Source: Trichoplax sp. H2 (Eukaryota; Placozoa; Uniplacotomia; Trichoplacea). Taken from it: a stretch of DNA of 64,000 nucleotides. The first letter of the stretch is position 1. The number at the start of each line of letters is the position of its first letter. Shown piece by piece: positions 1-13,108 of this stretch. Both the position numbers and the translations under genes were made by a program. The DNA lies in contig NOWV01000142.1 in assembly GCA_003344405.1 (NCBI GenBank), forward strand, positions 1 to 64,000, in the 5' to 3' direction. The notes under the pieces are model-generated. The model ran no database searches, was not told the origin of the DNA, and was given only the letters and a program-made list of their open reading frames with translations.

Positions 1-1240
1 AAAATTTTTTTCCTGTTAATTCTATATGACCTTTGTTAAATGCCTGAGTTGTTGTTGTGATAGAATCAAGCAGTATTAAATTGAATCGATTTTTCATTAA
101 CTGCAAATCTCCCTTCTTTCCATCACTGACACATAATGAATCACCAAATATTCAATTGAATCGTTTTTCTGTGGCTGAAAGTTGTTGCGATTAACTCTAG
201 AAAAGCTTTTACGATTACCTGTGTTTCTCATCGTCATATTAGAATCATGTAGCATTAAAATAAGCTGATATTCCATCGCTACAAATTCATTGCTCTTGAC
301 TATGTCACTGCTGCTCCTATCCTCATCACAGTGATATAGTCGTACAGTGTTAAATGGATCCCCTGTAACTGGGAATTTCTTGCTGTTAACTCTAGAATAG
401 CTTTTATGAATGCCTGCGTGCATTTGGTCTGGTAGAATTGTGCAGTGTTCAAGTTTGCTAATTTTCTATAGCTACAAATTTCGGGGCTTTGATCCTGTAA
501 TCGCCTTTATTAATGCTCTTATTTTCATTATTACGTTACAATTATGCAGCGTTAAGTTGATTTTCAGTAGCTGAGAATTTCTTACTCTTAACACTATAAG
601 AGCTGCAGTTGCTGTAATGCTCATGTTCACATGGCGATGCCATCATGTAGTATTCAGTATTGATTGATTTTCTGCAGTTACTAATATCTTGCTTTTAATT
701 CTCAAAGAGCTTTTATTAATGCTCTTATTTAAGACATTGTTACATAATCACGCAGCAGCTAATTGAATTGATTTCCTGCAGCTGGAAATTTCCTATTCTT
801 AATCTCAGATGTGCTTTTATTCATGGCCGTATTCTTGTCACGGCGCCATCATCAAGTGGTGTTCAATTGAATTGAGTTTTTATGGTTAAGATTTTCTTGT
901 TTTTTTAATTCTCTAAAAGCGTTCGTTCATATTCATATTCTATCGTAATTATAGAATCATGTAGAATTAAATCGAATTGATTTTCTGTAGCTGGAAATAT
1001 TTTACTTTTTAATTCCCTGAGAACGTTCCTATTCTAACGTAGTTCTAACGTAGTTATAGAATCCTACAGAATTAAATCGAATTCATTTTCTGTGGCTAGA
1101 AATTTCTTGCTTTTAATTCTCTTACAGTATTTATCCATATTAATATCCCTACAAGATTATAAAGTAGAATCATGTAGTGTTAAATCGAGTTGATTTCCTG
1201 TAGCTGAAAGTTTCTTGTTCTTAATTCTCTACCTGTGTAA
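1..1240. repeat. Degenerate tandem repeat array A (unit about 105-120 bp)
   Basis: About ten diverged copies of one unit run head to tail. Each carries, in order, a variant of TAGAATCATGTAG, then TTAAATCGAATTGATTTTC, then TGTAGCTGGAAATTTCTTG, then TTTTAATTCTCTAAAAGC, then a T-rich spacer with TATTCATATT. Clear copies begin near 61, 341, 535, 645, 745, 850, 955, 1060 and 1160. Copies differ by many substitutions and small indels, so the array is old. It probably extends past the left edge of the window. An apparent minus-strand reading frame at 97-423 is itself internally repetitive and follows the DNA repeat. Confidence 0.85.
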
Positions 1241-2149
1241 TAAACTCTTATTTAAAAAGAAAATTTACTCCATTGCCGTAATAAAGCTTAAAATTAAAGT
1301 ATTTACAGGTTATGAATATAATGAACTTAGTCAACTTTGAAATATCTTTGCAATTATGTATTACCAGTGGTGCTTTACACTTAGTGAAAACTGATTGCAT
1401 GCTATAAGATAGAATAAATATGAAAATCAATAAAACTAACTATAGTTGCTTCAGTGCCTGTAACATTTAGAACTCTATACGATAGGATAGATTGCCTTCC
1501 CTCATGTTGATGGATACCTTATGATCTGAAATATATCGTAGAGATGATAATAACTGAATGTCAAAACTTTCAGTGGCTGCAGCAGCGCTAATAAACAAGT
1601 GTAATTCACATAAGAAGCATTTGGAAGGAGAAGCCATTCCTTCCATTAGAAAAACCAAATTGAAGTTATAGTATCGCCCGATTAATAAAGGGCAAATTCT
1701 TATAAAAGCATGCTACAATGCATGCCGATTTAGATTAGCTAATTCAATGAAAAAATTCGACTCCTACTGAATCTAGTCATTGACGACGGTGCTACTTGGA
1801 CGTATTCCATGTCGAAGGTTGTCGATGTATGAAATGACCTCCATCTTTAAAAATACTTCGCCAATTGCCAAGATACCGGACATTTGAAAATAGATTTCAG
1901 GTACAATATCATGCACGATAATATTAACTTAAAGTCGGTACGGACAGAGTCTAAGGAATTTTAAAGCGAAGGCAAATATTCATTGGCATATTCAATGGGT
2001 ACCGTGTAAGTCGGAAGCGGCCATTGTGGGCTAGATTAAGGCATTGGATATTATCTACTAATGGGGTAGCCAAAATTGAGGTTTAAGCCCTAGTTTCAAA
2101 GGACGAAAAACAGGTTCTGTTTCCAAAATTGAAAATAAAGCGAGTTTAT

Positions 2150-2960
2150 ATTCTTTACTGTCATGATTGAGATGGAAAAGTGTAAAATAATATACCAGCT
2201 ATCCTTGCCAGTCGTGTTATCAAATTTTAAGTAAAATGAATTTGTATTATTTACTGTCAAGACTGAGATATAAGCTAGGTAAAATAGTATATCGAGCTAT
2301 TCTTTAAACTTGTAGCCTATAGCTATCTCCAAGATTTAAAATAAAATAAGCTTGCATTATTCGCTGTGATCACTGAGATATGGGCTAGTAAAATGATGTA
2401 TTAACCTGACCTACTCTTCATACCTGTTGTCCATTTCTATCTCCATCATTTCAAATAAAATAAACTTGCCTTAGTTGCTTTTTTAATTGAAAGGTAGGCT
2501 AGTAAAGTGATGTATCGAGCTATTCTTTAATTAATTAAGCTAAATGTCCAAAATTGTCTCTAAGATTTAAAATAAATGAATTTCCATTATTCGCTGTTGT
2601 GCTTGAGATGTAAGTTAGTAAAATAATATATCGAGCTATTCTTTGATTTAAACTTATTTTCTATATCTTTTTACTAGGTTTAAAATAAAAAAACTTGCTT
2701 TAACGCTGCCATAACTGAGGTGTAAGCTAGTAAAATAATATATCGAGCTATTCTTTAATTTAAACTTATTGTCCATATCTGTTTACAAGGTTTAAAACAA
2801 AAAGCTTGCTTTATACGCTGTCTTAACTGAGGTGTAAGCTGGTAAATAATATATTAAGCAATTGGTTTATCCCTTGAACTTGTCAGTATCTGTCATTAGA
2901 GTTAAAAATAAAATGGACATGCATTACTCACTGCTTTGATTAAGGTAGAAGCTAGGAAAT
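2150..2960. repeat. Degenerate tandem repeat array B (unit about 98-126 bp)
   Basis: Eight copies of a second, unrelated unit. The anchor resembles CTGTCATAACTGAGATGTAA followed by GCTAGTAAAATAATATATCG and AGCTATTCTTTAATTTAAAC. Anchors start near 2158, 2256, 2364, 2476, 2602, 2705, 2819 and 2931, giving spacings of 98 to 126 bp. The copies between 2600 and 2830 are the most alike, the outer ones more decayed, as expected when an array is homogenised in its middle. Confidence 0.85.
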
Positions 2961-5900
2961 AATCTATCAAAGTTAAGGTTGTCCGAGATTTGACTTGCTA
3001 ATCGAATGTAGTTCAATATCAGTCATTGTCAATTTCTTGAATTCTACCCTACTTCTATTACTCCCCAAAACCAAATTTAGGTAGCCATACTCTAGGATTA
3101 CCTATTCTACAACAAGAAATCTACGAAATTAAAGTAAGGTAGGTAGATTCAATTCCTTAATCTACGAATTCTTCAATTTTCTTGCGTAGAAATCATACGA
3201 CGATTTTAACTATGAAATCAATCGTTAACTAATCACAGAAAATAATCAAAAGGATTGATCAACTATTGAATTTGGTTTTCCATCACCTTTACTACTAGCG
3301 AATAACAAGCAATATCATATGTATTTCATTTTGCTGTAGCGTAATTCATAGAGCAAGGAAGCTTTAGGAAGCTCAAGGAAATGAAGCATTTTCAAAGCTA
3401 AAATAATTTGAATCAATCACCCAGCAACGTAGTACAAATTATACACAATAAATTACTGTACAGTATACCAACAACTTGAATCAAGAATTGCAAGTACTAC
3501 TATCCAATTTGACGTTGTCAAATATCCAAATATCCAACATCATTCATCATCTTATTCACTAATAATTCATTGAAGTTAGAACTCATTCCACACGACTCTT
3601 TTGGTGCCCTGTAGACAAATGGAATAGTTCCCTTTTCCTTGATACTCTTTGAGTTCATTTTTTTTTTCTTTAACAGACTGAGCGTTTCCCATTGTATAGG
3701 ATAATGGAAAATGCTAAAATTAAATAATGAAGCCATAATAGATGTCTTAACGAATCTATGAAAATAAAATAGCATATTGAGTAAGCAACTATCATGTCTT
3801 ATTTGTTTTCATCATCATCAATGCATCGCATTAGATACATAGAGTAACAGACTTGTTTAGGTGATTAATTCTTTCTCAACAATAAAAGGATATTTCTTCA
3901 TAGTGTGTTGTTTAAATACCCTACATTATTAGAGCTGTAAGCATTATAATGGAGAATAGATGATAATCCAGGTAATGTTAATTTACTGTATTAAAATTGT
4001 CTCCTAGGTAATGTATACTTGAATCAATTACAATACTCAAAGAAGCGCTAGAATACAGCAGATTAGTAGCATGCATGCTGCCTTGGTCTATCACCATTGA
4101 TTGAAATGGATATTTTTAGTCATTTAATTTAATGTCAACCATCCAATTTATTCCCTTGGTAGTTGTTCGACAATATCCTACTACAGAAAAAATGGCTGTA
4201 TCATACGTAGCAATTCTTTAACTTATAGCTACTACAGTAGAAGACATTTGAATTAAGCGGGTGATTGCTATTTCCTACTTTGATACGATACTTTATAAGG
4301 CCTATATTATAGCTATACAAGGGCAAAGTGTAGGATATCAATTGGAATCAGACATAATTATTTTGGCTGTAAATGAAATATACTCAAGATTTAATTCAAT
4401 GGAATAGCATTATGTTATTTAACTATTGTAGGCAATAATCTGTAGCAAGCATTAAACTTTTTATCAGGGTATCTTAGTTTGTACAATAACCAAACAGTCT
4501 CCTCTAGTAATAGGCAATGATTGAATTATTACTATTTGAATTTAACTTTGTTTCTATGACATACAAGGAAAGTATTGGTACATGTGGTCAAGTAAGGAAA
4601 ATTGACTAATGGATACCTTTAATTAATTTATTCAGCCCTGAAAGTAGAGATGATGCAATGACATGGATTATGTAATTATTGACTCCGCTCTTGGACATTT
4701 TAGGAAATCTTTTTCAGTTCTGCAAATGTCCCCGATACTGTATTGACCGTGACAGATAGAAGGGAATCTCGATTTATGAAAGAAAGCATCTCATAGCAAA
4801 TTTTATTATCATATCATTGTCAGCATGGTTGAAACTAGTTTCTAGGATAAATGTCAGCATAATCACCATACTAGCGACAAATATATCGTAAGTTTACACC
4901 GATTCATGCTTGATGGTACTACTTTGCAATATAAAACACTAGAGAAGCCTATCTTGCCGCTATCTAATAGCAAAGATAAAATAGACGCCAATTTTGACGG
5001 ACATTTTGCCGTGCAATTCTCTTCATTTATGATTATTTCTACCGCATTCTACTTGATTAACATAGACTCATTTCATAAAATGAATAGCAGCATTGGACTA
5101 GAGTAAATAATATCTGATTAATATACAGGTATGTATCATATTGTACACAGGAATGATGACGTCTATCATGACATATGTTGTAATATAAACATATTTTGCC
5201 TCTGCTAGGATGGCAATTTTTGCCGCTTTGATGGAATTAAGGTGGATAAGGTGACTAGCAGCTCTTTTTAACCTTAACCAGGAGAAAGTATACTTCGTTA
5301 TAGGATTGATTTTTGATTGTTTTTGATCTTATTGTATCAGGATCGTTTTCAACTTTTGCAACAGCGGTCATTGATCATCTGCCGTTGAAAAAGGAAGAAA
5401 AAATCATTTTCTCTCTACTTTCTCCAATATAGAGATTTTCGATCTATTAAAAAAATAGAATGATTACATTGATCATTCTTCTTAGGGTGTCTATTAGTTT
5501 TATTCAAGCCATTGTAGTCATTGCTGTGGACTTGATAGCATCTTATTATCCATTAATAAATTACTTCTGGGCTGTAATCGCCTGAAATAACTATTGACTC
5601 GCATAAAGACAATAGTCTTCTTATTTTGTTAATCTATATTCTTCTCTACAAACAAACTGTAAACTATTATTCAACTCATTTGGATCTACTGTTTGAAACT
5701 ATTTTTCTTCTGACCGCCAATTTTAACGGCTGCTTTATTACGATAACAAAGCAACAACATCATTACTGTATAAAGATCAATGCAATCATCAAGTGAATAG
5801 ATTCCATCATATAGATTTTTCTTTATAGCGATGATATTGTTTTAATCATTGTTAATTTAGTATATTCATTCCCCTTTTTGACCATTAGTGCATAAATTCT

Positions 5901-8900
5901 TGTGTTGTATTCTCCATTCAATGATAATAATATTGCTAATCGCAATTATTGATCGTCATTCTCAATAGTCAATGCATAATAATGCGACAAAAGGTGAAGA
6001 AAAGCTGTATAGCACAGTGAAAAAAAAGTGATTCTCTTGTCTATTCATAGTGGAAGAATAATTTGTGGATATGTTGTATGCAATCGATCAATGCGTTGAT
6101 TTCCTATATCAAGAATAGGCGATCCTTTTTCAGTGGATACAATCTTTAATATTGAAATCGAGCTCGATTAGCAAAAATATTGACCCACTCTCAAGGCAGA
6201 ACGACACGATAGAATAATGATGCTATCCAATTCCCTCCCCTTCGTTTAATTTCTAGTTTGTTAACGCGTAATTATCCGCTGACAGGCGATCAACAGAAAT
6301 AACAGCTGCTAATCATATAAGAAGGAGGCTGGTGCAATAGAATATCACCAACAATAGTGGCAACAATTCTGTTTTATGTTGTGTATTATAGCTTATTCTA
6401 ATTTAAACAATACTTCCCCATGAATAAAAAGAATGAAAGATTCTTTCAAAAAACAGCTGCTAATGACCTGATGATGATGATGATGATGACTCAAAGGCGT
6501 AGCAAACTTTATTTTTTATTTTTTATTTTTTTTTTACTCTCTCTCTCACGTACAGTTCTTCCTTTATTTTTGTTGATCTTTTTATAACATCCTTCTACAG
6601 GATGCTCATACACATCTGTCACTAAAAGTATGCTAAGCTGGATAACTTCCATTCCATTTAAATACTATTCAATTCGATTGATGAAGTTATTATGCAATAA
6701 CAGTAGTCTTGACAAGTAATTCAATAACTTCAATAGAAAGCATAATAACAGCTTTAAATTTATTCTATTAGCTTACAATGTCAATCTGAAGTCTATCGTC
6801 CTTTTTTTTTACATCTATAGATCTAATTATTTTTTTATTTCTAGGAATAAAATTGGTATGACGCAACCAGTTTTTTTTAATAACTTTAACTTAAAGCTAT
6901 AGAAAAGGAACATTTCTATACATTTGGAGCTTAAAATGGTCGCCAACTTGTTATTCAGTGAAAACTAGATCCATCATGATCGATAGGCAATGATCACGAG
7001 CAAGGAGTAGGAAATTGAAAATTACACATTTACCTTTCTACTCATCTTCATCATGACATCATGAAGATAAAGCTGTCAAGGCATCCATTCAATAGATTCA
7101 ATTTTCCGACCGCAAAATAACCTTCAAGCCTATTGTTCGCGCGGAAAGTAATTTTACAATATTAATCCGTACAAGCGGGAGAAATAAAAAAATAGGAGAG
7201 TACTAACCACAAATTGAATTTAATGTTAATTCTGTTTACTGTCTTGTTATTATTATTCAAGTTACTGTAATTCAATTATGTTGAAGACAACAACATGTTG
7301 TAAGAATGTTTTCTACGTTCTAGGAGAAACCACGAGATAAACTAAAGTATAATATCTACATAAAAGAAATTGAATTGTTCCAACCTTGATGATTAATTGT
7401 CTACAAGTCAATATTTTTCTCCTCCTACTACCTTGCCTCTATTCATAGTAACAAATTCATCATTTTACTTGTCAATAGTGATTGATCTATTCAAAATGGA
7501 CAGAAACAATTCGATATGTCAACAGGATGATGATCATGATGGACATGTTCAACTCGTCGATATAAAAGTTATCAACGAAAAAGAATAATATCATTGCAAA
7601 ATAATGCACGATTATACAACTAGCGTATTTGTATTTCCGCTATTTATTATTTTCCCCTGGGATTGAATAGGCCAATGACACAATGTTGGTTAACTTTAAA
7701 TTTGCAACAAGTGACAATGGTAATTAGACAAATGTTCAAATTGGATCGATAATTTCATCTGCATCCAAGTTGTTACTTATTCCAACTTGATCCATAATAG
7801 ATACACTAATTAGAATAGATTCTATTAACAATCTTTCATTGATTTCATTCATCCTGTCTACTTGCTTTTATATTGTTTCACTGGTAATAAGCTAGATTAA
7901 AAAATCATAGTAGTGTTCATAGTGAATCGATAGTCCATTCTCATTCGATCGAGGGCATTAATTCGGGCCTACGCTTTTCTCATGACAATCAATAAAAATC
8001 AAAAACATGCTACCACGAGGATTTCTTACATTATTTGTCTACAATACGGGACAATATAGACATCGATAGTCATTAAAATGAACATTACTAACTTATAGAA
8101 TTGAGCTAATGGATGTGTTACAAAAACAAATTCTGAAATGTCAACCACAGTATTAATAGGCTAATGTTAACCTAAAGAAGAAACATGATTAAAACAGATG
8201 TAATGAAAAATTAAAACAATAAATCTTGAACTTCAGCGGTAGTTCAATCTTTCATTCCTATTATACGAACCATCGAGATTTTATTACCTCTATAATACGA
8301 ACAAAGCATCGTCCATTTTTATCCGCTCAATAAAAGTGAGTCCTACTGCATAAGGGATATTTTGAAAACAATCTAATTCATCAATAGAGTTATATTATAA
8401 GTCATTGTCACAACAATTCTAACATAAAAATGTTTGATTAGCTTTAGAATCAATTCAGTTCATGATAGCAGGATGCATTAATTACAATGTACGTATATCT
8501 TAACTAAAGCTGCGACATCTACGATCTTCTGGTTGTAAGATTTTATCGTGATATCGCAGCTATTAAAGTACAGGAATAGCATGGATTGATGATGAGAAAA
8601 CATCCATTTCTCTATGCTATTTGATAATTAACTAACAGTAGTAAAATCTTGAAAAGTGCTATAGAGCATAAAGTGGTAATGGTATCATGAAATACTTTTA
8701 CAGTTAAAAATATTCATTCAACAAATTAAATCATTACTCTTCAGTTTTCATTCAGTTGGACAATCGAGGCAGTGCGGTAGTAACGCAGTTATTATGCATC
8801 CAGGTTACTGCTTCAGTATAGGTACAGAAATGCTAATCATGTGCTATTTAACATCCAAAGCCATGACATAATAAGGGATTGCAAGGGGTTTTCGATATTA

Positions 8901-11900
8901 TAGTAGCGATAAAGTATCTATCAATAAATCAAACGGCTAGTATAGTGTTCGCATTTTGTGCGTAACAACAAAGCAAAATCATTCATAGAAAAAAAACAGT
9001 GAGCAACAATAGGTATAGCTATACTACGATTAACATTCATATTCTTATAATCGATTGTTTTAAATGTCTTACTTGATAATCTCAAACCTTACCAATCCTT
9101 TCATAGTCGTATGGCAGACGAGTAAAATGAAATGTACCAAAACTGGATATTATTGCTACCGTATCTAATAAGTATCAAAGCATTACAACACTATACTTTC
9201 ATTTAGATTATCCTAGAGTTAATAGATATTATTTCTATTAAAGGATCGTTTCTTTATGCTCAATTAGCCTCTCCTATTTCAAATTTACAAAACATGCTAG
9301 CTTCTGTAATAGGACCTTGCATTTTAACCATATCTATTACTAATTTTAATGTACAATAATACAAGAACTAATAATAAATGAAACCCTCATCTTTTCATTT
9401 CTGTGGTAGCTCATATTTTTCAAAAATTCAATAATCTAGTTTCATTAAATGAATTGATACAGCGTAAGCTACCCGTCATTTTTACCATCTCAACTAACCA
9501 ATACATTATGCGATAATTTCAATGGATTGTACAAGAAGATTAAATTTTTCGACGAGATAGATAAAAAGAATAGAAAAGTTCCAGCCTATGGAAAAATAAT
9601 CTAAATCTTTAATCAAGATATTATTCTATCTCGTTGTTATAGCAGATACGAAAAATAAAATTCTGAATCATTGTTTTAATTATTTAAAAATTAGGAAAGT
9701 ATCTTTGTATGATTTCGGTATTAACTCAATGGTTGCCTTATTTTATCAACGAGCATAATTCAATACGTGTAGATAGCTTTTGCCACTGCTATCCTAAGTC
9801 AATTATTTCTCATCCAATTTCATCTTTGGAAGAAATCAATTTAATTCATTAAATTAGCACTGCACACCAATAGGATACAGATAAGAACTAAATAAATCAG
9901 TTGAATTAGATGTTATTGCTACCAAGAAATATATAGATTCCGGGCCAATTTAGTGAATTACGGTAACTTATGTACGATATATTTTCATATTCTACTAAAA
10001 AAAGGATAACAGACGACTAAAGCTAAACCAAGATTATTAATTAATCAGCATCTTCCCTATCATGTCATCATTCATCGGTTGACGACTTCTACATTACAAC
10101 ACTGATATAAATTGCATAGGAAACGACAACAAATGTTATTTGTTTTGAAACCAAGGCCATTACATAGTATATTATAATGAATCCATATTATCTCAAGTTG
10201 ATAAGCATTTATATACTAGAAGTTCAATCAAAGACTGCATACAATAGCAGTAATAAAAAGTTTGGAATATTTATGATGTGTGACATTTTCCTTTGATTTC
10301 GATCGAACATAATTAAAATCAATGAAATCGAAAGGCAAATTTTAAATACTATCCCAATAAATCACTCCGGTAATGAGAATAATAGATCAGGAAATCAATT
10401 AAAGAATGCTAATGAAAGAAAATGGTTATGTCGATACACTAATAATGCTGAAAGATCAATCGATAGGTAGACTTATGCTATTGAAGAATGATCACAAATA
10501 AACTAATAAAATTGCTTGAGAGTATAATAAAAGTGTTTTCATCTTATCAATAAATTCGAAAGTGCGTGCAAGTAATAATTTCTTATTTAAATTCTGTATT
10601 CTAAATCCTGTTTATAGTGTATTTCAACAAATGTAATAGTTCAATATCTACTAATGAATTATAACGGCGGACCGTTATCAAGGACAAACAGCTAAATAAA
10701 ATATCTTAACATTCAATACAATCTAAACGTAGAAATAATTACTCGAGCACTTTCAATGCATGCATGATAACCATCGTATACCCTAACTAGATGGGCTGAT
10801 ACGATGCACAAGTGTAAAATGAATATGATTACAATCAAATTAAACAGGTGAATTAACTGAAATAGCTATCGTGCTCACTATGGTACCTACAGTTTAGATG
10901 ACTAGTGATCAAAATTGAGCTGCACCGCCTTTTCATTTGATGATATTGCTTTTCAAATTTGAATAAAGTGTACTCGAAGGTCAACATTGCCATTGTATAC
11001 GTGGGTCCATAAACTATTTTTGCTACTGCACTGATGTACTTCTGATCAGAAATAATAACACAAAAATAGTTCGCTGAGCGCAGCCAAATGCTGTTGCTAT
11101 ACTATTTTCTAAAATTGTATATATACTGCCATCAGTCATGCCGTAAATAAAAGGTAATCATTGAATATCATCCATAACACTCACAAACTTAGAGCAGTGC
11201 AAGGACAAATTGATGAGTCTAGTGTTAATAATTTTTTTATTTTACGTCTTACGCCAAACATGCAGTTCAACGCATTCAACTCTATTTTTAAACTTAAGTT
11301 ATACAGTAATTAATCGTTTCACCCAACAAGTTTTTTTACGTCAATATATTGCGTAATTTGGTAATAGTTACCCATCGATAAACTAAAATATCGATGGACC
11401 GAAGTTGCTTCTTAATGATATACCAATGGCTAGTAGAAAACTAAAGACAAATAAGCCAAGTCAAGTTAATTATATTAGTATAGCTACTAACGTTACCATC
11501 GCAATATAAAAAGAATTTGAGACAAAACAGTTATCAATATCAAACTAACTACTACAACTCATCACATTAGCAGATCTGTAACATTAATCAGTATATCTAT
11601 TACTTTACTATCAAACTACATTCAAGTATTACATAACATTTCTTCTTGATTAAAAACTCTCTTATATAATCCCCTAGAAGGAGTTCCAGATATAGCTACT
11701 TCGACAAAATTAATACTGTTAATGACTAGGCAATAGTTATGAGAGAATGTATTAGCAATCGTTACAACATACTACAATCATGATAAAAGCAGCATCATAG
11801 CCATTCCTTCAATTACGATGATTGCACAGCCTTGTTATGTACAATCAGTATAGATTATGGAGCATGAGAATCATATTTTTAACCTCGACTTGACGTAAAA

Positions 11901-13090
11901 GTGTCACGACACCGCGAAAGGTGCGAAAAATATTGAAAGAGACAAAGAACAGAAACGGTTATAATTTTATAGAGAACAAAATAGAACAAAATATCTTTAA
12001 AGAGGCTGTAACATGTAAAGGAAACCGATAGAACACATCTACCATTATCATTGGCCTTTTCGCTACATTACAAAGTTACATTGGAAAGAGAATGTACCAT
12101 AAACATAGTTAGCTATTACATCTAATTATCCCATTGATTAATCATAGCTTAATTACTATTTCCCTTCCTAGAAGTTGATCAAGGGAAGACACTAATTGAA
12201 AGTCGCAGTACTAAGCATTGATAATTTAAAAAAACGAGAAAAGGGAAATATGATAACAATGCAATGGTTAAGAAGACAAAGAAAGAAAAAAGTTATAATA
12301 ACAAAGTGCTACCATATTCAAGAGAAAACAGCATAACGCAGACGGTAAGAATTGAAAGGCAATAAAAATTTTGTCGTGATACAGTATTGTAAATATATTG
12401 AGAACAATTACCATACAGTTGTAAAGTAATATACACATTAATTATAATAGTAGTAGGTTCAATTTATAATATCACTCTACATATAACGACAATATCATAC
12501 GAATTCAAGGTTCTTATAACTATTAAAGTGAAAAATATCGTTCCTATCATGACTACACCCTTATTAATTTCACTTTATTGTCAAGAGCACTAATATTACA
12601 AATACGTTTAATATCGCTCTAAAGACAACAATTCCCTATAAACTTTATGCCCATCAAAACAATTAAAAAACGCTATCCAAACATTATCATTTTCATAACT
12701 GGAACAAGTTATGAACGCTATTATTTTCGATATAACTAAGTTAACCTGTATAATTTTGCGATAGGAGAATTACAGCATGATGACCATGTTCTGCAGAACG
12801 CCGAACCGAAAATAAATGTATGCACGTTATGATGAAGGCCAATCATATAATCAAACTCCTTCGCCTGACCAATTTGGCTTCTACTGTATGTTACATAGGC
12901 CAAAAGTAAAAAACTACGTTAAACAGTCAGAAGAAAACCAACGATACCACCACGATTGTAGCATAAACTAATTCACTTTACGGAATAGTACCAATGTCGT
13001 TCCATCATGTCTATGTTTACATCATTATTCTTGTCTGCGTGAACTATAAGTTATTTCCCTTTGCACTAAAATTTTAATATGATTTTATGA
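2961..13090. other. Gene-free AT-rich stretch
   Basis: I see no recognisable protein family and no run of exon-like segments bounded by splice signals. Short open frames exist, for example 3518-3775 on minus (85 codons, Lys-rich middle) and 7397-7588 on plus (63 codons, acidic end), but none resembles a known protein. Simple tracts include a TGATGA run near 6470-6490 and T-rich tracts near 6510-6535. Small exons or non-coding RNAs could be missed. Confidence 0.5.
8508..8561. other. Strong imperfect hairpin
   Basis: The two ends of this 54-nt segment are inverted copies. Eight bases, AGCTGCGA, at 8508-8515 pair with TCGCAGCT at 8554-8561. Inside this, ATC pairs with GAT, ACG with CGT and ATCTT with AAGAT, with a one-base mismatch, a one-base bulge and a short T bulge, closing on a loop of about eight bases (CTGGTTGT). 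It is the best stem-loop I noticed in the 2.9-13 kb region. It could be a structured RNA, a decayed inverted-repeat element or chance. Confidence 0.6.
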
Positions 13091-13096
13091 TTTATT
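13091..13096 (-). terminator. Poly(A) signal for SoxB
   Basis: AATAAA on the minus strand begins 12 bases after the SoxB stop codon. This would give a very short 3' UTR, which supports 13109 as the true end of the gene. Confidence 0.5.
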
Positions 13097-13108
13097 AATT
13101 TCTCACTC

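Noticed and set aside
97-423. 108-codon minus-strand open frame
   Set aside because: Its two halves are copies of each other because they follow tandem array A; no family resemblance.
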